A stretch of 64,000 nt of DNA from Brevinematales bacterium (GCA_020059465.1 JAGVBZ010000041.1:73112-137111); one strand, 5' to 3'; positions 1 through 8,375 are shown, counted from the first letter of the stretch. Notes: generated from the letters alone by a model not told the origin. Translations and numbers: made by a program.

Positions 1-395
1 TCGACCGCGTTATTATAGAGTTTCTTTTCAGTAGATGAAAGTTCTTTTATCCGGTTCCTATCGAAAAGATTGCGAATCACCTCCGATATCTCGAGGATTC
101 TTCCGGACTTCAGCATGTCCTGATGCTTCTTATAGCGGACTTTCCAGTCTTCTTCCAGTTCGCTGGCCTCTTTCGCTATGATCTCAAAGCACTTCTTGAT
201 CTCTTTTTCATCGGACAGATAACGGAGACCTAACTGTTCCGTGTTATTGGTCGGAACCATGATTGTGGTATCAGTTAGCGGAAAGTGTATGATATAGTAC
301 TCTCTTTTCTCGCCTAAGAAATCCCTTTCCTCAAGCCCCCTAATCTCCCCCGCTCCGTGGAAAGGATAAAACACCTTATCACCCGGCACAAACAT
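1..395 (-). CDS. CarD-family transcriptional regulator (C-terminus beyond window)
   Basis: Frame open from ATG at 395 (minus) to the window edge, 131 codons seen. The protein starts MFVPGDKVFYPFHGAGEI, the hallmark of the CarD/CdnL/TRCF RNA-polymerase-interacting domain (residues 1 to about 60), followed by a charged helical region (about 65-131) typical of the DNA-binding half of CarD. Family members bind the RNAP beta subunit and stabilise open complexes, notably at rRNA promoters. Start choice: AGGAAATAAT precedes the ATG and a strong sigma70-type promoter lies 27 bp upstream. Divergent from the epimerase cluster. The missing C-terminus is due to the window boundary. Confidence 0.9.
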   Translation of the reverse strand, partial: MFVPGDKVFYPFHGAGEIRGLEERDFLGEKREYYIIHFPLTDTTIMVPTNNTEQLGLRYLSDEKEIKKCFEIIAKEASELEEDWKVRYKKHQDMLKSGRILEISEVIRNLFDRNRIKELSSTEKKLYNNAV

Positions 396-421
396 ATTAT
401 TTCCTATTATTTTCTTTAATT

Positions 422-450
422 AGTATATCTTTTTTTTTTAAATAAGTCAA
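422..450 (-). promoter_or_regulatory. Sigma70-type promoter for carD
   Basis: Minus strand TTGACT (450-445), 17-bp spacer containing an A10 run, TATACT (427-422). Predicted transcription start near 415, giving a roughly 20-nt leader before the carD ATG at 395. Confidence 0.75.
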
Positions 451-562
451 AAAGAACGGAGTATAAATATCACATTTTATAACCCAATATACCGTTACCC
501 GCTGTATTTCCAAACCGGTTTCCGCATGAGGAGTTACCGCATCCCCCCGGCGTCCGAGATAT

Positions 563-591
563 TTGATATTTTTCCATCCCCCGGCTATAAT
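563..591 (+). promoter_or_regulatory. Sigma70-type promoter for the epimerase/UbiA cluster
   Basis: TTGATA (563-568), exact 17-bp spacer, TATAAT (586-591). Predicted start near 598 gives a leader of about 30 nt before the ATG at 627, with GGGGG as the likely ribosome binding site. It can drive the whole 627-6361 run, whose first six genes are spaced by no more than about 20 bp except for the repeat-filled gap before ubiA. Confidence 0.75.
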
Positions 592-626
592 AAACCCTCT
601 TTTAATATGAATATGGGGGCACCGCT

Positions 627-1664
627 ATGAACGTCCTGATAACAGGAGGTGCGGGTTTTCTGGGTATCAATCTGATACGCTATCTCCTCAGCAAAGGAAT
701 AACCGAAATTACATCTCTTGACGTTGCGGAATTCGATTACCCTGAGAAGTCAAAAATTCATACCGTTAGGGGCGATATCCGCGATATCGGCACCGTCGAC
801 AGGGTGATGAAGCACCAGAACATCGTTATCCACACCGCCGCTGCGCTCCCGTTATACCGGAAGGACGACATTTTTTCTACCGACGTTCAGGGTACACGGA
901 ACCTGCTGGACTCAGCCCAAAAGGAAGACGTCAAGCGTTTCATCCATATTTCCTCGACTGCCGTCTACGGTATCCCCGATCACCATCCGCTCCGCGAATA
1001 CGACAAACTCGACGGGGTCGGGCATTACGGTAAAGCCAAGATCATGGCGGAGGAAGTCTGCAGAGAATACCGCCGTACCGGGATGTGCATCCCGATCATC
1101 CGCCCGAAATCGTTTATCGGACCGGAACGCCTCGGGGTGTTCGCGCTCCTCTACGACTGGGCGAAGGACGGACGGGGATTCCCGATGATCGGCAACGGTA
1201 GAAACCGTTACCAGCTCCTCGATGTGGAGGACCTCTGCGAATCGATCTACCTGTGCATGACGCTCGATCGTAAAAAAGTCAACGATACGTTCAATATCGG
1301 CGCGAAGGAATTCACGACGATGAAAGAGGATTACCAAGCCGTACTCGACGACGCGGGCTTCGGTAAAGAGATAAAGACATTCCCGGCATGGCCGCTCATT
1401 ACAGCCCTGCGTATCCTGGAATTCCTGCATCTCTCGCCTCTATACAAATGGGTATACGAGACCGCGCATAAGGACTCGTTTGTCGCGATCGACAAAGCGG
1501 AGGAAATCCTTGGTTTTAAGCCGAAGTACTCCAATAAGGACGCGCTTCTCCGGAATTACCACTGGTACCTCGAGAATCTCTCTAACTTTGAGAAAAAATC
1601 CGGTATCTCGCACCGTGTGCCGTGGAAACAGGGCATCCTCAGATTTTTTAAAATATTTTTCTGA
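627..1664 (+). CDS. NAD-dependent epimerase/dehydratase (extended SDR)
   Basis: 345 residues. N-terminal Rossmann motif GGAGFLG at 7-13, an SS-T segment at 109-111 and the catalytic pair YGKAK (Tyr134, Lys138) mark an extended short-chain dehydrogenase of the nucleotide-sugar epimerase/dehydratase or 3-beta-HSD-like type. The substrate is probably a sugar nucleotide or a lipid-linked sugar. It heads a cluster with a UbiA prenyltransferase, GtrA and a HAD phosphatase, which suggests it oxidises, reduces or epimerises a sugar on its way to a lipid-linked donor; DprE2-like use is possible but that family is usually shorter. Function class is firm, substrate is inference. Confidence 0.8.
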   Translation: MNVLITGGAGFLGINLIRYLLSKGITEITSLDVAEFDYPEKSKIHTVRGDIRDIGTVDRVMKHQNIVIHTAAALPLYRKDDIFSTDVQGTRNLLDSAQKEDVKRFIHISSTAVYGIPDHHPLREYDKLDGVGHYGKAKIMAEEVCREYRRTGMCIPIIRPKSFIGPERLGVFALLYDWAKDGRGFPMIGNGRNRYQLLDVEDLCESIYLCMTLDRKKVNDTFNIGAKEFTTMKEDYQAVLDDAGFGKEIKTFPAWPLITALRILEFLHLSPLYKWVYETAHKDSFVAIDKAEEILGFKPKYSNKDALLRNYHWYLENLSNFEKKSGISHRVPWKQGILRFFKIFF

Positions 1665-1682
1665 TAATATAAGGATAGCAAT

Positions 1683-2345
1683 ATGAATCAAAACGACGCG
1701 TCTAAGAAAAAGAAACCCGGCCTGTTTCAGGCTATCGGCGCATTTTTTAAGAAAACAGGCGTTTTCCTGACCGAGACCCGTGAACAACCCCTTGTTAATT
1801 ACCTGAAAAAAACTGTCTCAGCGGACAGGAACTCCCTCGTTTTGTACTTTCAGCCCCGATACCTCATCATCCTCAAGGTCATGCTGTTCTTCGCGGCGGG
1901 ATATTTCTTCTACGAGCTTCATCATCCGGTCGGGACTATCCTCCAGAACATCATGGGCTTTTTTAAACTGGATGAGATCTATAAATTCAAGTTCCCCGAC
2001 CCCGGCTTTTTCCAGAAAGTATCGTCCGTACTTTTCCTCCTGATACTCGCGTACTTCGGGGTATGGTTCCTCGGACGTCAGATACAGGGGATATTATCCG
2101 GCCTCGCGGTCGACCGCGCGGGAAAGAAGCTCTACTATGTCCGCAACTCGCTCGTGACAATCGACCTGTACATGTTCGCGGTACCGGAGATCGATATGAT
2201 CGTCCTGAAGCAGAATATCGCGGGACGGATTCTCAGAGTCGGGACAATAGAGCTTCGCAAGAAGTCCGGCGAACGGATCGCGATCGCGTCTATCCAGCGC
2301 GCGCCCGAGGCTATCAACTCGATATCGTCGATAAAGAATTCCTGA
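1683..2345 (+). CDS. Membrane protein with bacterial PH-like domain
   Basis: 220 residues starting 18 bp after the epimerase with an AAGGAT ribosome binding site. A basic, lysine-rich N-terminus is followed by two predicted membrane segments (about 60-80 and 110-132). The C-terminal half contains NSLVTIDLYMFAVPEID and RILRVGTIELRKKSG, a pattern seen in bacterial PH-like (bPH2/DUF304-type) domains that follow two transmembrane helices. No catalytic motif is visible. Being second in the cluster it may be an accessory or scaffold for the membrane glycosylation enzymes; this role is inference. Confidence 0.55.
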   Translation: MNQNDASKKKKPGLFQAIGAFFKKTGVFLTETREQPLVNYLKKTVSADRNSLVLYFQPRYLIILKVMLFFAAGYFFYELHHPVGTILQNIMGFFKLDEIYKFKFPDPGFFQKVSSVLFLLILAYFGVWFLGRQIQGILSGLAVDRAGKKLYYVRNSLVTIDLYMFAVPEIDMIVLKQNIAGRILRVGTIELRKKSGERIAIASIQRAPEAINSISSIKNS

Positions 2346-2352
2346 GGAACGG

Positions 2353-3864
2353 ATGAATTTAATACGCGACCATAACCGCTTTTTTACATGGCTCGCCGCG
2401 TTTTTTCTCGCGTTGCTTTATTTCCTTTTCCAGATGCATTTTATGCAGCGTTACCTCGATAACGACCAGATCGTTTACCTGAACAATATCTATAAGACCA
2501 TGAAACTCGGGTGGCTCCCGTTCTATAACCCGCATCATATCGCCTACGAAATATCCGCTGAATGGTTCGACGATTTCATACGGAACACGTGGGGCGGCGC
2601 GGGATTCACCGACTGGGTGTTCAATATCCGGCTCCGTTCGCTCGTCACCGCATGTGTCGGAATTTACTTCGCGGTACTTTTCCTGAAAAATATGACCGGC
2701 AAGCTGTTCTGGGGAATCGCCGGCGGGCTTCTGATCGGTTTTGCGCACGGATTCATGCATTACGCCGGAAAAGTCGATACGGGAATTTTTCCGGTCACAA
2801 CCATCATCCTGATCCTGTGGATCATGAGCGTCATCCAGAAATCGAAGAAACACATCCTGCCGCTCTCAATACTTGGCGGGGTAATTCTCGGCTTGAATAT
2901 CTGGTTTCACCAGACCACAGCGATAGCGTGTGTAGCGGCGGTGATCGCGGTCGCGCTTCCCCCGTACTTATTCCCCAAACGCGGCCCTCGCGGCGCGATA
3001 TCCATTGACACCCCGGAGGAAAAAGCCGAGATCGACGCGAAGCCCGCGAAGCGCTACGCCGGGGCGTTCCTGATGGCGCTTGCCGGAATCATCATCGTAA
3101 TCGCTGGATATTTCTATGCCGGAGTCACCGAATACAATCTCCCGTTCGATAAGCCCCATAAAGAGACCAAGATGGAGTACTTCCGCGCGCTCACGTTCCA
3201 GCAATGGCTGTTCTTTTATATGACGACCGGCGATTGGGGACACGGTATCAATAAATTCGATCCGGCGGGCGTGCTCTACGGATATACGTCGTCGTACCTC
3301 GCGCCTCCGTCGAAGGACTATTTCTATATCCAAAAGGCTTACCCGTTCAGATACAACCTCTCCGAGCCGGGTATCGAAAACCGGGTATCGTTCACACATA
3401 ATCAGGTCGCGTACTTCACCCTGTTCCTCCTGATCGGCACGCTCCTTTTCCTGCCGTGGATGTGGATGCGGTACGGGCGGACGCTGTTTTTTATGATGAT
3501 GACCGGGGGTATCTTTACCGCGCTGTCGGTGTACTGGGAGCCGTACTACTTCGAGTTCTGGATGGTGCCGAACATGTTCTATATGCTGTGGGCCGTCCTG
3601 CTCCTGAACGTCATCGGCGAGAAGCTCTCCCCCCTCCTGAAAAAACTATCTCAGATACCGGGGTACGCTTACGCGGTGTTCTTCCTTCTCGTCATGGCGT
3701 CGTATAACTTTACGACGTTCACCGTCCCGTTCACAAAAGACTTCCAGATACACGGGATTCCCTTGTGGGCGCGGGATAATAATTACTGGAAGAAGTTCCT
3801 GAACGACTCGGTGTATAAGAACCCGAAGAACCCGTATCAGGGTATTTATCCGGGCGGAAAGTAG
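2353..3864 (+). CDS. Polytopic membrane protein, GT-C glycosyltransferase-like
   Basis: 503 residues with a membrane segment at about 10-28 and roughly ten more spread along the chain, interrupted by a cytoplasmic-like charged stretch around 215-235. An acidic motif LDNDQ directly after the first helix, followed by HHIAYE, is what GT-C enzymes using polyprenyl-phosphate sugars show in their first periplasmic loop. No close family is recognised. Starts 7 bp after the preceding stop, with GAGGAACGG overlapping it. Context (UbiA, GtrA, EamA-like, HAD phosphatase) suggests it consumes the lipid-linked sugar made by this cluster. It could alternatively be a non-enzymatic polytopic protein. Confidence 0.5.
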   Translation: MNLIRDHNRFFTWLAAFFLALLYFLFQMHFMQRYLDNDQIVYLNNIYKTMKLGWLPFYNPHHIAYEISAEWFDDFIRNTWGGAGFTDWVFNIRLRSLVTACVGIYFAVLFLKNMTGKLFWGIAGGLLIGFAHGFMHYAGKVDTGIFPVTTIILILWIMSVIQKSKKHILPLSILGGVILGLNIWFHQTTAIACVAAVIAVALPPYLFPKRGPRGAISIDTPEEKAEIDAKPAKRYAGAFLMALAGIIIVIAGYFYAGVTEYNLPFDKPHKETKMEYFRALTFQQWLFFYMTTGDWGHGINKFDPAGVLYGYTSSYLAPPSKDYFYIQKAYPFRYNLSEPGIENRVSFTHNQVAYFTLFLLIGTLLFLPWMWMRYGRTLFFMMMTGGIFTALSVYWEPYYFEFWMVPNMFYMLWAVLLLNVIGEKLSPLLKKLSQIPGYAYAVFFLLVMASYNFTTFTVPFTKDFQIHGIPLWARDNNYWKKFLNDSVYKNPKNPYQGIYPGGK

Positions 3865-3909
3865 ACCGGCTTCGGCTTCGCTCAGCCTCCGGTCGTCGAA
3901 CCGTTTCTC

Positions 3910-4032
3910 GACATCCTGTCATCGCCTCCCGCCCTAGGCGAAAGACAAGCGGGACTCCCTCCATCCATGGAGGTTGCCCCGCTCTCTGACATCCTGTCAT
4001 CGCGGGACTCCCTCCATCCATGGAGGTTGCCC
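3910..4032. repeat. Nested direct repeats between two genes of the cluster
   Basis: A 31-bp segment occurs perfectly twice (3949-3979 and 4002-4032, period 53); each copy contains the palindrome CTCCATCCATGGAG. A second 16-bp element, GACATCCTGTCATCGC, occurs at 3910-3925 and 3988-4003. These fill the 219-bp gap between the GT-C-like gene and the prenyltransferase gene. They resemble mobile intergenic repeat sequences rather than coding DNA. Confidence 0.85.
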
Positions 4033-4083
4033 TTTTCGCGGAAATCGGATATAATATCCCATAAAATAACCGGGACGGAAAGA

Positions 4084-4953
4084 ATGCTCCAATACCTCAG
4101 GCTGATGCGTATCCCGCATTGGATCAAGAACTTCTTCATCTTGGCGCCGCTCGTGTTCTCCCTGCATTTTATGATGCTCCCGTCCATCCTGATGAGCGTC
4201 TATGCGTTCGCGGCGTTCTGTCTTGTATCGTCGTCGGTATATATCCTGAACGACCTCATCGACCGCGAGAAGGACAGGCTCCACCCGGTCAAGAAGCACC
4301 GTCCCCTCGCGAGCGGGAAGGCGTCCCCGGCGGCAGCAATCATCCTCGCGTCGGTACTCTTCCTCGGCGGCCTCGCGATCACCTACTTCATTAACCTGAA
4401 TACCCTGCTCGCGTATGCGGGATATTTCGCCGTCATACTGCTTTATTCGCTATTTATCAAGAACGAGGTCATCCTCGACGTTTTTTTTATCGCGCTGGGG
4501 TTCGTCCTGCGTGTGGTTGCGGGAGCGGCCGCAATCGGGGTGGGGCTGTCGAATTGGATATTTCTCACGACCCTTTTTATCTCGCTTTTCCTCGGATTCG
4601 GCAAACGGCGTCACGAGCTCGTCCTGATCGAGGATTCGCATAAGCACCGCCCGGTGCTGAAGGATTACAGCGTCCTCCTTCTCGATTACATGATCGTCAT
4701 TTCGGTCACGCTCACGATTATCACTTACTCCCTCTATGTGATCGACCCGGACACTATCGCGCGCTTCGGGACGCGTTCCCTGCTCTACACGCTCCCGTTC
4801 GTGCTCTACGGGTTATTCCGCTATATGTACGACATCTACCGGAAGGAAGAAGGGGGCGACCCGGCGGATATAGTCATACGCGACAAGCATATTCTCGCGG
4901 ATGTCGCGCTGTGCGGAATTCTTGTGCTGGTTATACTTTATTTCAAATTATAG
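4084..4953 (+). CDS. UbiA-family prenyltransferase, decaprenyl-phosphate phosphoribosyltransferase-like
   Basis: 289 residues when started at ATG 4084 behind GGGACGGAAAG; the frame is open further upstream but only through the repeat element. Multi-span membrane protein with the prenyl-diphosphate motif NDLIDREKD at 56-64 followed by KKHRPLASG, and a C-terminal GGDPADIVIRDKH segment. That combination matches DPPR synthases (Rv3806c type), which transfer 5-phosphoribosyl from PRPP to polyprenyl phosphate, better than quinone-pathway UbiA proteins. With the downstream HAD-IB phosphatase it could give polyprenyl-phosphoryl-ribose. Family call firm, acceptor and donor by homology. Confidence 0.78.
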   Translation: MLQYLRLMRIPHWIKNFFILAPLVFSLHFMMLPSILMSVYAFAAFCLVSSSVYILNDLIDREKDRLHPVKKHRPLASGKASPAAAIILASVLFLGGLAITYFINLNTLLAYAGYFAVILLYSLFIKNEVILDVFFIALGFVLRVVAGAAAIGVGLSNWIFLTTLFISLFLGFGKRRHELVLIEDSHKHRPVLKDYSVLLLDYMIVISVTLTIITYSLYVIDPDTIARFGTRSLLYTLPFVLYGLFRYMYDIYRKEEGGDPADIVIRDKHILADVALCGILVLVILYFKL

Positions 4954-4961
4954 GAACGGAT

Positions 4962-5384
4962 ATGAAAATAACCACCGGGATAAAATACGCCGTCTTCGCG
5001 GGGATCGCGATCGGGGTGAACTTGGGCACACAGGCTGTCGCGCTCGCGGTATATTCGGGCGATTACTCGATCTATATCGCGATGGTATTCGGTACGGGCG
5101 CGGGGCTGGTGGTGAAATATATCCTCGATAAGCTGTTTGTCTTTTATGATAAGACTCCGGGAATCGGGGATAACGTTAAAAGATTCGCGGTTTATACCGT
5201 AATGGGAATAATCACCACCGCCATTTTCTGGGGCTCCGAGCTGTTATTCGATTTCCTCATTCAGGCGGAATGGTCGAAATTCGCGGGCGGCGCGGTGGGA
5301 TTGACTGTCGGGTACACGGTGAAGTACATCCTCGATAAACGTTTCGTGTTCGTGAATAAAGAGACTGGAGCGCAAAAAGAATGA
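4962..5384 (+). CDS. GtrA-family membrane protein
   Basis: 140 residues from ATG 4962 (ribosome binding site GGAACGGAT), four predicted membrane helices. The GtrA signature occurs twice, KYILDKLFVF at about 52 and KYILDKRFVF at about 121, so the protein is an internal duplication of a two-helix unit. GtrA proteins are thought to flip or chaperone polyprenyl-linked sugars; the mycobacterial member Rv3789 is encoded close to DPPR/DPA synthesis genes. Starts 8 bp after the prenyltransferase and overlaps the next gene by 4 nt (ATGA), so the two are translationally coupled. Confidence 0.8.
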   Translation: MKITTGIKYAVFAGIAIGVNLGTQAVALAVYSGDYSIYIAMVFGTGAGLVVKYILDKLFVFYDKTPGIGDNVKRFAVYTVMGIITTAIFWGSELLFDFLIQAEWSKFAGGAVGLTVGYTVKYILDKRFVFVNKETGAQKE

Positions 5385-5722
5385 GCGGGCCGATACTTCT
5401 CGCGGTATCGATCCTGCTCGGCGCGTTCGGGCAGATACTCTTCAAGAAGGGCGTCGGCGAGGTCGCCGGCGAAGGATTCGCCTTCTATCTCGCTCTCGCC
5501 CAGAACATCTGGATCATCCTCGGGGCGGTCGCGTACGGAGTGAGCTTCATCCTGTGGATGCAGGTGCTTCGTGTCTACGACATCAGTTTCGCGCGCCCGA
5601 TCACCGCGGCGGGATATATCCTGACCTATATCCTCGCGATACTGATACTCGGCGAGGGATTCACATGGCAGCGTCTTCTCGGCACCGCGCTGATTACCGC
5701 GGGCGTAATACTCATGAGGTAA
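5381..5722 (+). CDS. Single-repeat EamA/SMR-like transporter (ArnE/ArnF-like)
   Basis: 113 residues, four hydrophobic helices, ending in the EamA-type stretch ILGEGFTWQRLLGTALITAG. Size and pattern match half-size EamA or small multidrug-resistance proteins such as ArnE/ArnF, which flip undecaprenyl-phosphate-aminoarabinose. Its ATG overlaps the gtrA-like stop (ATGA). Lying between a GtrA protein and a lipid-sugar phosphatase, a flippase role for the lipid-linked sugar is likely but not shown. Such proteins usually work as dimers. Confidence 0.7.
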   Translation: MSGPILLAVSILLGAFGQILFKKGVGEVAGEGFAFYLALAQNIWIILGAVAYGVSFILWMQVLRVYDISFARPITAAGYILTYILAILILGEGFTWQRLLGTALITAGVILMR

Positions 5723-5725
5723 CCG

Positions 5726-6361
5726 ATGAAAAAAAAGATTTCAGCGTCCATATACGATTTCGACCATACGGTTTACGACGGGGACTGCCTGATCGACTTC
5801 TGGCTATACCTTCTCCCGCGCCGCCCCCTCGCGCTATTCCTGATACCCCTGCAGTTCTTCATGGGGATACTGTTCCTCCTGCGGATTATCCGGCTCTCAC
5901 GGTTTAAATCGTTCTTCCTGTTGTTCGTGCATAGGATAAAGGCCGACCGGATGGAAAAATACCTCCGGGATTTCTGGGCGCGCCGCCGTAAGGGGATATT
6001 CCCATGGGTGCGCGACAGGCTTGCGGATGAACACCGGAACGGGCTTTACCTGATCTGTAATTCCGCCTCGCCGCGTTTCATCCTCGAACCGATGGTCGCC
6101 GAACTGGGATTCGACCTCCTGATCTGTACCGAATTCGAGGTTATCGACGGGCGGCTGACGAACCGCATGATCGGCACAAACTGCCGCGGCGAGGAGAAAG
6201 TCCGCAGGATAGAAAAATGGACTGCCGAACAGGATATCGAGCTTCGCACGGTCAACGCATACTCAGACCATCTTTCGGATATCCCGTTGTTCGAGCTGGC
6301 GGAGAACAGTTTTTTAATCAATCGCGGGAAGATCATTCCCTATCATTCCGTTCAGAAGTAA
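5726..6361 (+). CDS. HAD-IB family phosphatase
   Basis: 211 residues, starting 3 bp after the EamA-like stop. HAD motif I is DFDHTVYDGD near the N-terminus, motif II is the Ser of NSASP, motif III the Lys of GEEKVRRI, and motif IV is SDHLSDIPL, all intact. A hydrophobic stretch around residues 30-60 could associate with membrane. HAD-IB members hydrolyse phosphoserine, phosphatidylglycerophosphate and similar small phosphomonoesters. Here, downstream of a DPPR-synthase-like enzyme, the attractive substrate is polyprenyl-phosphoryl-5-phosphoribose; that is inference. Confidence 0.78.
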   Translation: MKKKISASIYDFDHTVYDGDCLIDFWLYLLPRRPLALFLIPLQFFMGILFLLRIIRLSRFKSFFLLFVHRIKADRMEKYLRDFWARRRKGIFPWVRDRLADEHRNGLYLICNSASPRFILEPMVAELGFDLLICTEFEVIDGRLTNRMIGTNCRGEEKVRRIEKWTAEQDIELRTVNAYSDHLSDIPLFELAENSFLINRGKIIPYHSVQK

Positions 6362-6395
6362 ATAGTCCCCCGACTGTGATCGGGATGACAAGCAC

Positions 6396-6539
6396 GTCGC
6401 CGCATACACTGTGGAGCGGTTAATCCTATCATAGATTGCTTCGCCTATCGGCTCGCAATGACAGCATGTCGCCGCGAACGCAGTGAAACGATCTATCCTA
6501 TCACAGATTGCCTCGCCTACCGGCCCGCAATGACAGCAT
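6396..6539. repeat. Two tandem copies of a 72-bp intergenic repeat
   Basis: Copies at 6396-6467 and 6468-6539, with a truncated third start at 6540. Each begins GTCGCCGC and contains ATCCTATCA, AGATTGC, TCGCCTA and GCAATGACAGCATG. The second copy differs from the first at scattered positions. This intergenic unit resembles the AGATTGC...GCAATGACA type of dispersed element seen in many bacterial genomes. The gap 6362-6596 holds no plausible gene. Confidence 0.8.
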
Positions 6540-6596
6540 GTCGCCCGGAGCGCTTGTCCTCCGCGAAAACGGGGGCTGCCGAAGTGTATGTTAAAT

Positions 6597-7292
6597 CTAT
6601 AGATTCCTGAAATATTCGAGTTCCTTATCGTCGAGCTTCCGCCATCGGCCGGGTTCTATACCCTCGAGGCGCACCGTCCCGATACGGACGCGGACAAGGG
6701 TCTCCACCGGCGCGCCCACCTTCCGGCACATCCGGCGAATCTGGCGGTTCTTCCCCTCCACCAGCGTGATATGGAACGAATCGGCGCTTATCCGGACGAT
6801 CCGGGTGCGGAGGGTCATCTCGCCCATAATCCGTACCCCGCCCCGGAGCTTCTCGAGCGAACCGTCGGGAATCGGCACGACGGTCTTCACGAAATACTCC
6901 TTCTCGCAGACAGACGATTCCCCGATAATTTTCTGCGGAAGCGAGGAATCGTTTGTCAGGATAATCACCCCGGAGCTTTCCTTATCGAGCCTTCCGACCG
7001 CGCGCACATTATCGGGAAGCCCCTTCGTCAGCTCATAGATATTCGGCCCTTCTTCCTCGCTCGCAGTAACCACAAATCCCGCGGGTTTGTGAAGCGCGAC
7101 CGTGATCTTTTCCGCGCGGAACTCCTCCGTATCGAACGCAAATTCCACTTTATCCTTTCGGGGGTCGATTTTCCGCCCGAGAGACGTCTCCACCGAACTG
7201 TTGACAATCACCTTACCCGCCTCGATCAGGCGGTCGGCCTCCCGGCGCGAGCAGATTCCCTGCGACGCGATCCATTTATTCAGGCGAATCAT
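6597..7292 (-). CDS. 23S rRNA pseudouridine synthase, RluB/RluF/RsuA family
   Basis: 231 residues from ATG 7292. N-terminal S4 RNA-binding domain (RLNKWIASQG then CSRREADR), catalytic-domain motif AVGRLDKESSG with the nucleophilic Asp, and NRQIRRMC near the C-terminus, the arrangement of RluF/RluB, which modify the 23S peptidyl-transferase region. An in-frame ATG at 7316 would extend it by 8 residues, but the only good -10 (TATAAT, minus, 7327-7322) would start transcription at about 7315, so the inner ATG is preferred. Divergent from the 7392 gene. Confidence 0.85.
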   Translation of the reverse strand: MIRLNKWIASQGICSRREADRLIEAGKVIVNSSVETSLGRKIDPRKDKVEFAFDTEEFRAEKITVALHKPAGFVVTASEEEGPNIYELTKGLPDNVRAVGRLDKESSGVIILTNDSSLPQKIIGESSVCEKEYFVKTVVPIPDGSLEKLRGGVRIMGEMTLRTRIVRISADSFHITLVEGKNRQIRRMCRKVGAPVETLVRVRIGTVRLEGIEPGRWRKLDDKELEYFRNL

Positions 7293-7335
7293 CGCCCGTT
7301 CGCTAAAATATGACATCAGCTATTATAGCATAACA

Positions 7336-7364
7336 TTGATTATTTTTCCCTCTTTTTATAGAAT
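7336..7364 (+). promoter_or_regulatory. Sigma70-type promoter for the 7392 membrane protein
   Basis: TTGATT (7336-7341), 17-bp spacer, TAGAAT (7359-7364); the transcript would begin near 7371, about 20 nt before the ATG at 7392. Confidence 0.65.
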
Positions 7365-7391
7365 GATAAATCAGAGTTTTTGGAGGCTTCC

Positions 7392-8282
7392 ATGAATCAT
7401 AGAAAAAAGGGAGTTATTATTCTATCGGCTGCGGCTATGATTCTGCTGCTGACAGCATCTCTTGTCAGTATATTATCCGACGACGGCGGTAAACCCTATT
7501 TGTTTACCTCTCTCCGCGGAGAGCAGGTTGAAATATACGGGGGTCACGGAGTATATAAAAATGATAGCGTTATCAAGGCGATTCTTTTCCGGGGTTTCGA
7601 CTGGGCGAATATAGCCGTATGCCTTCCCCTGTTCGGACTGGGGCTTTTGCTTTACCTGCGCGGCAAACTGCGAGGCATTCTGCTTATGGGAAGCCTGTTC
7701 ACCTATCTGGCATATAATTATCTGATCGGGGTAATGGGGAACGCATATAATGCTCTTTTCCCTGTCTGGACGGCGCTCTTTTCCATCGGAGTATTCGGGT
7801 TAGCCCTGATCCTGAATGAAATGCCTGTTTCATCTTTACCCGGCAAGGCCGGGGACAAATTTCCGGTAAGAAGCCTATCGATCTATGTCATTACTCTTGG
7901 AGTAATCCTCGCGCTCCAATACTCATTTGAAATAATTTCATCCCTCGTCACATCCCGTCCGCCCGCCGCCCTGCAGATATATACCACCTATGAACTCGCC
8001 GCGCTGGAACTCGGAATCATGGTCCCTCTGCATCTGATCGGCGGCATACTTCTATTGCGTAAAAAAGCCGCGGGCTACCTGCTCTCAGTACTCCTATCGT
8101 TCACAGCCGCGATGACTTTTATTTCGCTTTCCGCGGGAGCCGCCATCCTGCTCTCCGCAAGCGGGAACTTTGCTTTACAGCATCCTTCGCTTGCTGATAT
8201 CATCGTACCTTCCTCGCTCGCCGTCATTGCATCGGCGTTCTCGATGGTAATATTTTTCAGGATGGGCAAACAGACTTACTGA
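7392..8282 (+). CDS. Hypothetical polytopic membrane protein
   Basis: 296 residues from ATG 7392, preceded by TGGAGG. About seven to eight hydrophobic segments: an N-terminal one that could be a signal anchor (about 8-27), an extracytoplasmic loop of about 40 residues, then paired helices to the C-terminus. No motif or family recognised. Own promoter upstream and a separate promoter for the next gene indicate a monocistronic unit. It might be a small integral sensor or transporter component; nothing in the sequence decides this. Confidence 0.55.
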   Translation: MNHRKKGVIILSAAAMILLLTASLVSILSDDGGKPYLFTSLRGEQVEIYGGHGVYKNDSVIKAILFRGFDWANIAVCLPLFGLGLLLYLRGKLRGILLMGSLFTYLAYNYLIGVMGNAYNALFPVWTALFSIGVFGLALILNEMPVSSLPGKAGDKFPVRSLSIYVITLGVILALQYSFEIISSLVTSRPPAALQIYTTYELAALELGIMVPLHLIGGILLLRKKAAGYLLSVLLSFTAAMTFISLSAGAAILLSASGNFALQHPSLADIIVPSSLAVIASAFSMVIFFRMGKQTY

Positions 8283-8346
8283 AACGGATTTTCTCTAAAC
8301 AACCGTTCTTTATATCCATACCGGTTTGAAATATACTACCGGATAT

Positions 8347-8375
8347 TTGATATAATTCCTATCCTATGTTAAAAT
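8347..8375 (+). promoter_or_regulatory. Sigma70-type promoter for the 8449 gene
   Basis: TTGATA (8347-8352), 17-bp spacer, TAAAAT (8370-8375), giving a leader of roughly 65 nt before ATG 8449. Confidence 0.6.

Noticed and set aside
1331-1534. Small minus-strand open frames inside the epimerase gene
   Set aside because: Antisense shadows with no start signals, overlapping a complete SDR enzyme.
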